Under the pieces are notes generated by a model, which searched no databases, had not been told where the DNA came from, and saw nothing but the letters and a program-made list of their open reading frames with translations. The position numbers were made by a program, and so were the translations under genes. Below, in pieces: positions 1 through 7,272 of a stretch of DNA of 64,000 nucleotides. Position 1 is the first letter of the stretch. Every line of letters begins with the position of its first letter. Origin of the DNA: Candidatus Aminicenantota bacterium (lineage in GTDB: Bacteria > Acidobacteriota > Aminicenantia > Aminicenantales > Saccharicenantaceae); contig JAPKZD010000009.1 of assembly GCA_026393975.1 (NCBI GenBank), positions 124,001-188,000 of the forward strand, read 5' to 3'.

Positions 1-463
1 CCTCGACTTCAGCTGGGACCGCGGCGGCTTCCTGAAAGAGGTCGGCCTCGAGACAGGATGGGAAAAACGCGGCGTCTACAACGAGGAGTTCACCGCGGTC
101 GTTCCCGGGTCACAAACCAACATCGAGGGCCAGCTGGTCCTGCGGCCGCGGAGCAACCTCGAATGGTCGGTCGAGGGCGGCTGGATCCGCCAGACGATCG
201 ACGGCACCGGGGCGGAGGCCTTCAACGGGCTGGCCTACCAGACGGCCCTCCACTACCAGCTCACCCGGAGCCTCTTCCTCAACACCCGCTTCCTCGGCGA
301 GACCAGGGAGAACCAGTACAGCCTCGATTTCCTCGTCGGGTATTACTTCGGGGCCGGCAACATCGTTCAGGTCTCGTTCAAGAAGAGCGAACGGAACGAG
401 CTCCTCGGCCGGGTGGGCGGATACTCCATCACCCTGAAGATCTCCTATCTCCTCCGCATCTGA
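1..463 (+). CDS. C-terminal part of an outer-membrane beta-barrel protein (5' end outside window)
   Basis: An open frame enters at base 2 and runs 153 codons to TGA at 461-463; the start lies left of the window. The protein shows alternating polar/hydrophobic strands with short turns, many aromatic residues, and a hydrophobic last strand (ITLKISYLLRI), typical of the end of an outer-membrane barrel. The segment with RSLFLNTRF and the following LDFLVGYYFGAGN resembles the C-terminal barrel of DUF5916 proteins (carbohydrate-binding-family-9-like N-terminus plus barrel), but that family call is tentative because the N-terminal domain is not in view. No gene follows within its own operon; the next gene is convergent. 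Confidence 0.7.
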   Translation, partial: LDFSWDRGGFLKEVGLETGWEKRGVYNEEFTAVVPGSQTNIEGQLVLRPRSNLEWSVEGGWIRQTIDGTGAEAFNGLAYQTALHYQLTRSLFLNTRFLGETRENQYSLDFLVGYYFGAGNIVQVSFKKSERNELLGRVGGYSITLKISYLLRI

Positions 464-517
464 CCGCTCCCCCTCCGGGGGAAAAGAATTTCAAGTTCGA
501 GTGAGGGGGTTCGCGTC

Positions 518-880
518 TTAGGCGATGGACGAGGGGATGCCCGTATTCTGGCCGTAGAGGTGCCTGAGCAGAGCCAGGATCGTGTGGGACTTCAGATTTC
601 TGAATCCGACCCCGAGCTCATACAGATCCTCCCCTTCTTTGGCCTTGAGCCATTTGATTTCGCCGTCGAGGGTGACGGACTCCTTCGTTCTGGCCAGGTC
701 TATCCTGATTCTGACGGCGGTTCCGACGGCATAGCATTTCGACGTGATGAGCCGCGCCCCGCCCGTGGAGACATCATAGGTGTAGGCCGGGATCCCCGTC
801 CCCTGGTACCTGTTCAAGGAAGTCCGGATAAGGGCTTCGTTGCGTCCGACGAACCGGCTTCTTTTACGTTTGTTCACCAT
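518..880 (-). CDS. PilZ-domain protein, putative cyclic-di-GMP receptor
   Basis: Encodes 120 residues. An N-terminal basic patch (KRKRSR) is followed by the DVSTGG signature (D/N-x-S-x-x-G) of PilZ beta-barrels, which bind cyclic-di-GMP; later strands (VRIRIDL, VTLDGEIKWL, YELGVGF) fit the rest of the fold. The arginine motif is not a perfect RxxxR, so ligand binding is inferred. The start at 880 is preceded by GGGAG six bases upstream; a longer in-frame extension to 949 lacks such a site. Stand-alone PilZ proteins of this size usually act as adaptors in motility, surface or secretion control. No partner gene is adjacent. Confidence 0.75.
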   Translation of the reverse strand: MVNKRKRSRFVGRNEALIRTSLNRYQGTGIPAYTYDVSTGGARLITSKCYAVGTAVRIRIDLARTKESVTLDGEIKWLKAKEGEDLYELGVGFRNLKSHTILALLRHLYGQNTGIPSSIA

Positions 881-1013
881 CGCGCGCTCCCATGGCGAGG
901 CATTCTTTGCTCTACCCGAGATTGTCCGTTGACGGCCCGCCGAAGGCAATCGCCTTCAGAGGTGATTCGGGCGGTGATTCCTCACCCTCCCGGCCTCGGC
1001 AGACGATATTCAC

Positions 1014-1043
1014 TTGATATTCCCCGGCCGCATGCATTACGAT
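1014..1043 (+). promoter_or_regulatory. Sigma70-type promoter very close to the start codon
   Basis: TTGATA at 1014-1019, an 18-bp spacer and TACGAT at 1038-1043. The chosen ATG at 1053 lies nine bases after the -10 box, so the transcript would begin at or next to the start codon. No Shine-Dalgarno sequence precedes that ATG. The -10 box is imperfect. Confidence 0.45.
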
Positions 1044-1052
1044 TCATTTGCA

Positions 1053-2189
1053 ATGGAGATCTCCCTGGAACCGGCGATAAGGGCATTCGGGATTTTCGGC
1101 CTGGTGCTCCTCCTGATCTCCCTGTGCCGGCTGGACGGCGCCGACCAGCGGGCGAAACAGGTCGACACGCTTCTCAAGGGCCTCATCGCCGAGCGCGAGC
1201 CGGGGGCGGCGGTGCTCGTAGCCAAGGACGGCCGCGCCGTTTACATCGGCGCCCGCGGCGTCGCGGACCTGCAGGCCATGCGCCCGATCGATGGCCGGAC
1301 CGACTTCCGCCTGGCCTCGGTGACGAAGCAGTTCACGGCCGCGGCGGTCATGCTTCTCGTACGCGACGGCAAGCTTCGCTATGAGGACAGCCTGACGGAT
1401 CTCTTCCCGGATTTCCCCGAATACGGCCGGGCCGTCACCGTCCGCAATCTCCTCAACCACACCTCGGGCCTGCCCGACTACGAGGAGCTCATGCCGGCCG
1501 CCGATCGTTCCGTTCCCGTGGAGGACGTCCAGATCCATGACGCCGGTGTCCTGGATCTGCTCAAACGGCAGAAGGCCGGATGGTTCGTGCCCGGCTCGCA
1601 GTGGCAGTACAGCAATTCGGGCTACGTCCTGCTGGGCCTCATCGTCGAGAAAGCCTCGGGACGCTCCTTTCCCTCGTTCCTCCAGGAGCGCATCTTCACG
1701 CCCTTGAACATGATCAACACGCTGGCCTACGTCCGCGGCAAGAACAAGGTGCCGAACCGGGCCTTCGGCCACGCCAAGGAAAACGGCCGCTGGAGCGTGA
1801 CGGACCAAAGCCCGACGTCGGCGACGTTGGGCGATGGGGGCGTCTATTCTTCCCTGGCGGACTTGCTTCAGTGGGATGAGGCTCTGCGCCGGCACAGCCT
1901 GCTGAGCGAACCGGAGATGCGCCCCGCGCTGACCCCCGTCCGCGTCCCCTCCAAGGGGCCAACCGGGCCGGATGGGACTCCGGCGGACTACGGCTTCGGC
2001 TGGTTCTTGAACGGGTGGAAGGGCCATGTTCGGATGTGGCATTACGGCGAAACGGCCGGCTTCCGCACGGCCATACAGCGCTTCGTCGACGACGGGCTGA
2101 CCGTCGTCGTCCTCTGCAACCGCGCCGACATCGACGCCCCGGACCTGTCGCTCAAAGTGGCGGGTATCTATCTGGAGGGCAAGCGATGA
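1053..2189 (+). CDS. Secreted serine hydrolase, class C beta-lactamase / S12 peptidase family
   Basis: 378 residues. A hydrophobic signal segment (about residues 10-28) is followed by the serine-hydrolase fold: SVTK (SxxK, Ser about 89), YSN (YxN, about 186-188) and HYGET in the third-motif position near residue 330. These three motifs define the penicillin-binding/class C beta-lactamase superfamily, whose members act as esterases, D-amino-acid peptidases or carboxypeptidases in the periplasm; the substrate cannot be read from sequence. The ATG at 1053 was chosen because the promoter at 1014-1043 would exclude earlier starts (TTG 1014, ATG 1032). The stop overlaps the next gene by 4 bp (ATGA), indicating coupling to the patatin gene. 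Confidence 0.88.
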   Translation: MEISLEPAIRAFGIFGLVLLLISLCRLDGADQRAKQVDTLLKGLIAEREPGAAVLVAKDGRAVYIGARGVADLQAMRPIDGRTDFRLASVTKQFTAAAVMLLVRDGKLRYEDSLTDLFPDFPEYGRAVTVRNLLNHTSGLPDYEELMPAADRSVPVEDVQIHDAGVLDLLKRQKAGWFVPGSQWQYSNSGYVLLGLIVEKASGRSFPSFLQERIFTPLNMINTLAYVRGKNKVPNRAFGHAKENGRWSVTDQSPTSATLGDGGVYSSLADLLQWDEALRRHSLLSEPEMRPALTPVRVPSKGPTGPDGTPADYGFGWFLNGWKGHVRMWHYGETAGFRTAIQRFVDDGLTVVVLCNRADIDAPDLSLKVAGIYLEGKR

Positions 2190-3061
2190 TCGCGGTCCCC
2201 GAGGAAAAAAAGAAAATCTGGGCCTTGGTCCTCATGGGCGGCGGCGCGCGCGGGCTCGCCCATATCGGCGTTCTCCGCGTTCTCGAGGAAAATGGGCTCG
2301 TCCCGGACATCATCGCCGGAACCTCTATGGGGGCGATCGTCGGGGGGTTGTTCGCGGCCGGCCTCTCCGGGGCGAGGATGACGGAGATGCTGGGCGGCCT
2401 GAGCCTGGACAACGACGTCGACAAGCCGGCGCGCCGCAACCTTTTCAAACGCCCGAAGAACCTTTTCGACTACGTCATGCTCTCGGACTACAAGAACAGG
2501 TTCTTCAGCAAGATGGGCCTGGGCAAGGAAGACGCGATCGAAACCTATTTGAAGAGATGCGTCGGCGACATCCGCATCGAAGACCTGCCCATCAAGTTCC
2601 TCTGCAATGCCGTCGACCTGGTGTCCGGCAAGGAAGTCCTGTTTGCCGAAGGCGCGCTCGCCACGGCCCTCCGGGCGACAATGTCCCTGCCGCTCGTATT
2701 CGCCCCGGTCCGGATGCAGGGAATGCTCCTTCTCGACGGCGGCTTGCTCAACAGCGCGCCGGTCGAAGCCGCCGAGAAAGCGGGGGCCGAGGTCACGGTC
2801 CTCGTGGACATCCATCGGCCCATCAAGAAGATGTCGCCGGAAAAGCTCAAGAACACGTTCCAGGTCGTCCAGAGGATGATCGATGTGGCCTGGGCCGCGT
2901 CCTTTGAAGAGAGGGCGCGCCATGCCGATTTCGTCCTTCGGGTCCCCGTCGACCTCAGGACCCTCGATTTTTCAGAGCCCCGCAGGATCGCCTTGAAGGG
3001 CGAAAAGGCTGCGGCCGCGAATCTCCAAGGCATCAAAGAGGCTATAAGAGGTCTGCCGTGA
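2186..3061 (+). CDS. Patatin-like phospholipase (RssA/NTE type)
   Basis: 291 residues. The oxyanion-hole glycine motif GGGARGLAHIG (about 18-28), the nucleophile elbow GTSMG (Ser47) and the DGG catalytic-dyad motif in LLLDGGLLNSAP (about residue 185) are all intact, so an active Ser-Asp lipid acyl hydrolase is expected. There is no signal peptide, so it probably acts on the cytoplasmic face of the membrane. The ATG overlaps the stop of the upstream serine hydrolase (ATGA), with GGAGG nine bases before it. The stop overlaps a GTG start of the next small frame (GTGA). A second phospholipase (PldA) lies just downstream on the other strand. Confidence 0.92.
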   Translation: MIAVPEEKKKIWALVLMGGGARGLAHIGVLRVLEENGLVPDIIAGTSMGAIVGGLFAAGLSGARMTEMLGGLSLDNDVDKPARRNLFKRPKNLFDYVMLSDYKNRFFSKMGLGKEDAIETYLKRCVGDIRIEDLPIKFLCNAVDLVSGKEVLFAEGALATALRATMSLPLVFAPVRMQGMLLLDGGLLNSAPVEAAEKAGAEVTVLVDIHRPIKKMSPEKLKNTFQVVQRMIDVAWAASFEERARHADFVLRVPVDLRTLDFSEPRRIALKGEKAAAANLQGIKEAIRGLP

Positions 3062-3384
3062 AACGGAAATTTTCAGCCAACGGCGGCGACATCGATAACT
3101 GGGTGAAACAGCTGGATGTCATCCTGGGCGCTCTGCCCGCGGATGCCAAGATCATCCCGGGCCACGGCCCCCTGGCCGGCATCGCCGAGCTCAAGGCCTT
3201 CCGCGGCATGCTCGTCGATTCCGCCGACCTGGTCCGAAAACAGATGAAAGCGGGAAAAACGCTGGACGAGATCAAGGCCGCGGGCGTGCCGGAAAAGCTG
3301 GCTGCCTGGACAAAAGGATTCCTCAAAGCCCCCCAGTGGCTGGAATTGGTCTACCAGAGCCTTAATTCCAATCCGACAAGATGA
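3058..3384 (+). pseudogene. C-terminal remnant of an MBL-fold metallo-hydrolase
   Basis: An open frame of 108 codons that begins with GTG overlapping the patatin stop (GTGA). The protein matches only the C-terminal third of metallo-beta-lactamase-fold hydrolases: GGDIDNWVKQLD, the KIIPGHGPLAG ligand loop, then the helical tail ending WLELVYQSL. The N-terminal HxHxDH zinc-binding motif and two thirds of the fold are absent, and the patatin gene occupies the upstream sequence, so the protein cannot be a working hydrolase. The reading frame is nevertheless intact and appears translationally coupled. It overlaps the 3' end of the convergent pldA gene by 23 bp. A recent deletion or a retained small protein are both possible. 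Confidence 0.7.
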
Positions 3385-4303
3385 AGCCGATGCCGATCCG
3401 GTTGACCCGGTGGTTGTAATCGAGAAGGCTCTCGCCGTAGCCGAGAAAATACTGGACATAGCCGCTGAACTGCTCAAGGAGCGGGAAGCTCCATTCGAGC
3501 TGGAGGGCGCCGCGGTTGGTAACAAAATTCAAGTTGTTTCGGAGCATGACCCCGAGCCGGTGTTTTTTCAGAAAATAAAAGGCCCAGACCTCGCCGTATC
3601 CGATGTACCTGTCGATCCGGCGATTGTCGTCATTCGCGGCACTCCCCGGAATGGGGTACCAGCCCGTTAAAAGAAGAGAAAACTCGCCCCGTTCCAGGCC
3701 GAGGTGGGCTACGATGCGGTTCCAGCTTCTCGACAGAGGCTCGGACTGGCCGTTGGACTGGTGATTCAAGCCGACCGTGACGAAGCGGCTCTGAAGCCCC
3801 AGAATGCGGAAACGGGTCCTGAAGTTGAGAAGGACTTCGGGCTCGTAGTTCGTTTCCCGGAACGGAGAGGAGTCGCCGAAGTTGTACAGTTGCCAGAAGG
3901 ACCTCTGCGTATAGCCGAACCACAGGTCCATCTCCCGGCCGAGAACGTCCTCCCAGAGCTTGGCCTTGAAGCTCAGTTGGAAGGTGACCTCCGGCTTCGT
4001 CAGCGTCTTGGTCGGGTCCGCTTCCTGGACGGCGGCGACATTGGGCCAGGTGTTATACGAGAACGCCAGGGCGTAGTTGGACCGGTGGTAAGTGACGCCG
4101 CGTTTTCCCTCGCGCGCTTCCTTGTCCAGCTCCCAGAGCCGGGTGAAGTAGGATAACTTTTTCTCCTTGACGTTCCCGGCGGCGGCGGTTTGACTCGGAT
4201 CCCGTGACGCGGCCGAGAGCCCGGCCGTAAGGAGGCCCCCCAAAATGACTAGGGCGAGCGCCACGCGAGTTACGCGAGTTGTCAGATTCCGTGAGTCATC
4301 CAT
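3362..4303 (-). CDS. pldA: Outer-membrane phospholipase A (PldA)
   Basis: 313 residues. A signal peptide (about 10-32) precedes a 12-strand-type barrel. The catalytic triad of outer-membrane phospholipase A is visible with exact family spacing: H181-x-S183 in NHQSNG and N195 in SRSWNR, equivalent to His142/Ser144/Asn156 of the Escherichia coli enzyme. It hydrolyses phospholipids that reach the outer leaflet and helps keep lipid asymmetry. AGGTGG lies just upstream of the ATG. Its 3' end overlaps the convergent MBL remnant. Together with the patatin gene it forms a small phospholipase cluster. Confidence 0.9.
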   Translation of the reverse strand: MDDSRNLTTRVTRVALALVILGGLLTAGLSAASRDPSQTAAAGNVKEKKLSYFTRLWELDKEAREGKRGVTYHRSNYALAFSYNTWPNVAAVQEADPTKTLTKPEVTFQLSFKAKLWEDVLGREMDLWFGYTQRSFWQLYNFGDSSPFRETNYEPEVLLNFRTRFRILGLQSRFVTVGLNHQSNGQSEPLSRSWNRIVAHLGLERGEFSLLLTGWYPIPGSAANDDNRRIDRYIGYGEVWAFYFLKKHRLGVMLRNNLNFVTNRGALQLEWSFPLLEQFSGYVQYFLGYGESLLDYNHRVNRIGIGFILSDWN

Positions 4304-4462
4304 ATGCCACCTGCCTCAAAAGCATTCGCATGCGCTGGTTCACGGTCGGCGCTTCTGGCCCTGCTTCTGGTCCACGTGCCTCCAGCGTACCACAATCGCC
4401 GACACTCAGCTCTATCGACAAGACATTGCAAGAGATTTTTTTCAGAATAAACGGGTTATCAT

Positions 4463-4495
4463 AAGTGCCCCTGGCCTCGCCCGAACAGGCGACAC
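4463..4495 (-). repeat. tRNA-Arg 3'-end fragment (att-like direct repeat, copy 1)
   Basis: Thirty-three bases that match the 3' acceptor strand and T-arm of the tRNA-Arg gene at 18625-18698, in the same orientation: about 14 identical bases of acceptor end, then GAACAGGCGAC of the T-arm. A second, more diverged copy lies at 17155-17187. After the GAC both fragments continue with AC where the tRNA has CTCC. Such tRNA 3'-end copies are what integrase-mediated insertion leaves behind. The rest of the 4304-4526 gap holds the pldA leader and an AT-rich stretch, with nothing else recognised. Confidence 0.6.
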
Positions 4496-4526
4496 GATGA
4501 GGGCTGGCATAGAACCCGTTGATGTC

Positions 4527-6404
4527 TCAGGACTTCCGGCCGTCGCCGGCGTCGTCCATGGCGGGAGGACCTCCGGTATATAGCAGATTCTCCATGCGGC
4601 TGAAGCCCTGATTCACGACGTGTCGGATCCAGCGGATGGTCCCCAGCTTGGCCGAATACTCCATGATCAGGCCGCCGGCTTCTATCGCGGCCCGCTGGAC
4701 CCGTGAGATCTCGTCAGGATCGGTCTGATCAAAAAAGTAATCGTATTCGAGGATGCATCGTTTTCCGCCGTCGAGAGGGGTGATGAATCCCAGGTCGTTC
4801 GCCAGCCCGTGGCGATCGGCGATCCGCTTGAATCCTTCGCTGATCTCCCGGATCAACTCCTGTTCCAGGGGGAGATAGATGATGTTGACGGCAAACTGTT
4901 TGTCTCGTCCCATCCTCGAGCTCAGGATCCTGAACATGTTCAGCCAGACCAGGTCCGTCATTTCCGGACGGCCGAAGACCTCTTCAAAGAACGGACGGAG
5001 GTCCGCATCGACCGCCTGCGCGAGGTTCGCCGCCGACGGCGCCAGGGCCGCTTCCACGATATCCGCGAAACCCTTGACTCGAAGATAAGAGAACGGTTCG
5101 AGGGTGGAAAGCTCGCCTAGGAGGCTCGGCCACTCAGCCGACCGGAACGAAGGCAAGCCCAGGCTGAGGGCCTTGAAGAGCCGCTCGTCGAAAACCGGCC
5201 GGCCCATGGCCAGGACGCTTTGGATCGCGTAGCGATCGCCGATCACCAGGACCAAATAAGCGATGCCGAGCTTTTCTTCAAAGACGTCCCTGACCTCCGC
5301 GGCCAGTTGCTTCGTCGGGGCCAGGAAGGACGAGATGTATCCCCCCCCGAGGACTCCGATGGCCAGGCCGATCCGCCGGATCGCGCATTCCTTGGAAAAG
5401 CCGAGGGCTTTTTCCAGCGAATCGAAGGGAACGAGAACCCCCGCCTCGTCGCCCGTCACGGGATGGAGCTTCATGCTCACGGCTGTGCAAATTCCGGGGG
5501 CCTCCTGGTCGGCCTGCTTGAAGGCGAACAGGTTGGGGGCATTCTTGTCGCTGAGCGAGAAAAATGAGCCGTCCCTGGCCACGAACTCGGCGTCGACGCA
5601 GTTGTCGGCGGCCGTCCCGTACGCGGTCAGGAAGGTCGAAAAGATCCCCGAGCAGATCATGTTGGAGCACACCAGGGCCGCCGGCTCGGCGACGTTGACG
5701 CGGTAGCCGCGCCGGGCGGCCTCGCGCTGGAGATCGAAGGCCGGGACGCCGGCCCCCACTCTGACCGCCCAATTTTTTTCGTCGAAAGCAATGTCTTTCA
5801 TCCGGTTCAGGTCGATGACGGCGCCTTCGCAGAGGCTGAGGCCCACGCCCTGAGACCCGTTGCCGCGGGCGACCCATGGGATGTGATGGTCATTGAATAG
5901 CCTCAGGAGCGCCGATATTTCCTCCCTGGTTTTGGGCAGGACGACATAGGCCGGCATCTTGGGTACCGACAAGGGGCCCGGATCGTGGGAATACGTGACG
6001 GCGACGGCCCTGTCGTTCGTCGCCCATTCCTCGCCGACGATCCGCTGGATATCGCTGAGCAGCGGATCCTCCGGGGCCTTTTCGACCGCCCCGCCCCCCT
6101 GCACATGGGCGGCAACGAGGTCCTTCAGCGCTTCCATGACCCGGGTGGGCCGCAGCTCCGTGACAAAGTAACACTGGTAATCGCACTTGCCGCAGAGGTC
6201 GCAGCTCGCGGCGATGTCGACGCATTTTTCGGTGACGGGAATCTTGTGCTCCGCCAAGGCGGCATAGAGGTCCATCCGCCCCTCCGGATAGTAGCTCACA
6301 TAATGCTTTTCCAATCCCGAAGCGCAGACGCCGCTCCCCAGAAAATCGATCTTGCACATCGCGTAGTGCCGGCAATTCTTGGCGATTTTCAGGACGTCAT
6401 CCAT
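4527..6404 (-). CDS. FAD-linked oxidase (GlcD-like) with N-terminal Fe-S cluster region
   Basis: 625 residues. The N-terminus carries two cysteine groups: C11, C17, C27 and then C61, C68, C71, C74, C78 (CDLCGKCDYQC), the latter ferredoxin-like. From about residue 150 follows a PCMH-type FAD-binding domain (AYVVLPKTREEISALL, ARGNGSQGVG, VIDLNRM, VRVGAGV) as in D-lactate, glycolate and related dehydrogenases, then a C-terminal substrate domain. In most relatives the Fe-S domain is C-terminal or on a separate subunit; here it comes first. The substrate is unknown. The start is supported by AGGAG before ATG 6404. The gene begins 4 bp after the upstream methyltransferase stop, so the two are probably co-transcribed. 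Confidence 0.8.
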   Translation of the reverse strand: MDDVLKIAKNCRHYAMCKIDFLGSGVCASGLEKHYVSYYPEGRMDLYAALAEHKIPVTEKCVDIAASCDLCGKCDYQCYFVTELRPTRVMEALKDLVAAHVQGGGAVEKAPEDPLLSDIQRIVGEEWATNDRAVAVTYSHDPGPLSVPKMPAYVVLPKTREEISALLRLFNDHHIPWVARGNGSQGVGLSLCEGAVIDLNRMKDIAFDEKNWAVRVGAGVPAFDLQREAARRGYRVNVAEPAALVCSNMICSGIFSTFLTAYGTAADNCVDAEFVARDGSFFSLSDKNAPNLFAFKQADQEAPGICTAVSMKLHPVTGDEAGVLVPFDSLEKALGFSKECAIRRIGLAIGVLGGGYISSFLAPTKQLAAEVRDVFEEKLGIAYLVLVIGDRYAIQSVLAMGRPVFDERLFKALSLGLPSFRSAEWPSLLGELSTLEPFSYLRVKGFADIVEAALAPSAANLAQAVDADLRPFFEEVFGRPEMTDLVWLNMFRILSSRMGRDKQFAVNIIYLPLEQELIREISEGFKRIADRHGLANDLGFITPLDGGKRCILEYDYFFDQTDPDEISRVQRAAIEAGGLIMEYSAKLGTIRWIRHVVNQGFSRMENLLYTGGPPAMDDAGDGRKS

Positions 6405-6408
6405 GTTC

Positions 6409-7245
6409 TCACTCCTGTTTCTTCAGATCGGCGCCGGACGGAAATCTTTTCACGGCATAACCCATATACATGACCACCGTGACGCGGCTTTCGACCATCC
6501 GGACCTTGCCGGCGAGTTCGCCGTAGGTCCATTCGCCCCTGGCCCTCTTTCGCAAATAGCCGAGGAGCCGGGGGATGGGGACGTCGGGCACTATGCCCCG
6601 GTGCCCTTTCCACTCCAGGCCGTTTCGCCGGAGGAGCGATTTCATTTCGCCGGGCTTGATGAACATCCTCCAGACATGGAGGTCCGGGGGCATGAAGGCC
6701 CACGGCTTCCAGACCTGGCCGATCTTGATGGCGCCCAGCAGGCTCGCCCAGGTGCGGTTGAGAGTATCGTAGCAAAACACGCCTCCTGGCTTCAGAACCC
6801 GGGAGATTTCGGAGATAACTTTCGGCAGGTCGCGGACATGCTCCAGGACGTCACAGCAGAAAACGGCGCCGAAGGAGCGGTCCTCGAACGGGAGAGATTC
6901 ACCCACGCCCGTCCCATAACGGATGTCCAGCCCACTCTCCCGCGCGTGGGAGGCGGCGGCCCGGACGGACCGCTCGGAGGGATCGACGCCGGTCGAGTCG
7001 AAGCCCATCCGGGCGATCTCCTCGGTCAGGAATCCGCCGCCACAGCCGACGTCCAGGGCGGCCGTGACCTGGGGATCGATCTTGAGCTCCTCGACCAGTT
7101 TTCTTTTCGCATATCCCACGCGGACGGGATTGAGGGCAACCTTCATCTGATAAAATGCGGAATCGGGCTGCCACCACTGGTCGCTCTGAACGTTGTAGAC
7201 GCCGTTGTCGATGCGGTCGTAAATCGGCTGCGAGACTTTCCGCAT
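6409..7245 (-). CDS. Class I SAM-dependent methyltransferase, UbiG-like
   Basis: 278 residues with a Rossmann methyltransferase core: motif I LDVGCGGG (64-71), an acidic end of strand 2 (STGVDPS), CDVLEHV (motif IV region) and LKPGG (post motif). The layout resembles 3-demethylubiquinol O-methyltransferase UbiG, and a C-terminal stretch with several basic and aromatic residues could bind a lipid-like acceptor. No other quinone-synthesis gene is near, so a quinone role is only a possibility. AGGAAG precedes ATG 7245. It sits 27 bp behind the M14 peptidase gene and 4 bp ahead of the FAD oxidase gene. Confidence 0.85.
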   Translation of the reverse strand: MRKVSQPIYDRIDNGVYNVQSDQWWQPDSAFYQMKVALNPVRVGYAKRKLVEELKIDPQVTAALDVGCGGGFLTEEIARMGFDSTGVDPSERSVRAAASHARESGLDIRYGTGVGESLPFEDRSFGAVFCCDVLEHVRDLPKVISEISRVLKPGGVFCYDTLNRTWASLLGAIKIGQVWKPWAFMPPDLHVWRMFIKPGEMKSLLRRNGLEWKGHRGIVPDVPIPRLLGYLRKRARGEWTYGELAGKVRMVESRVTVVMYMGYAVKRFPSGADLKKQE

Positions 7246-7272
7246 TCAACTTCCTATCGGGATCCCCGTCCC

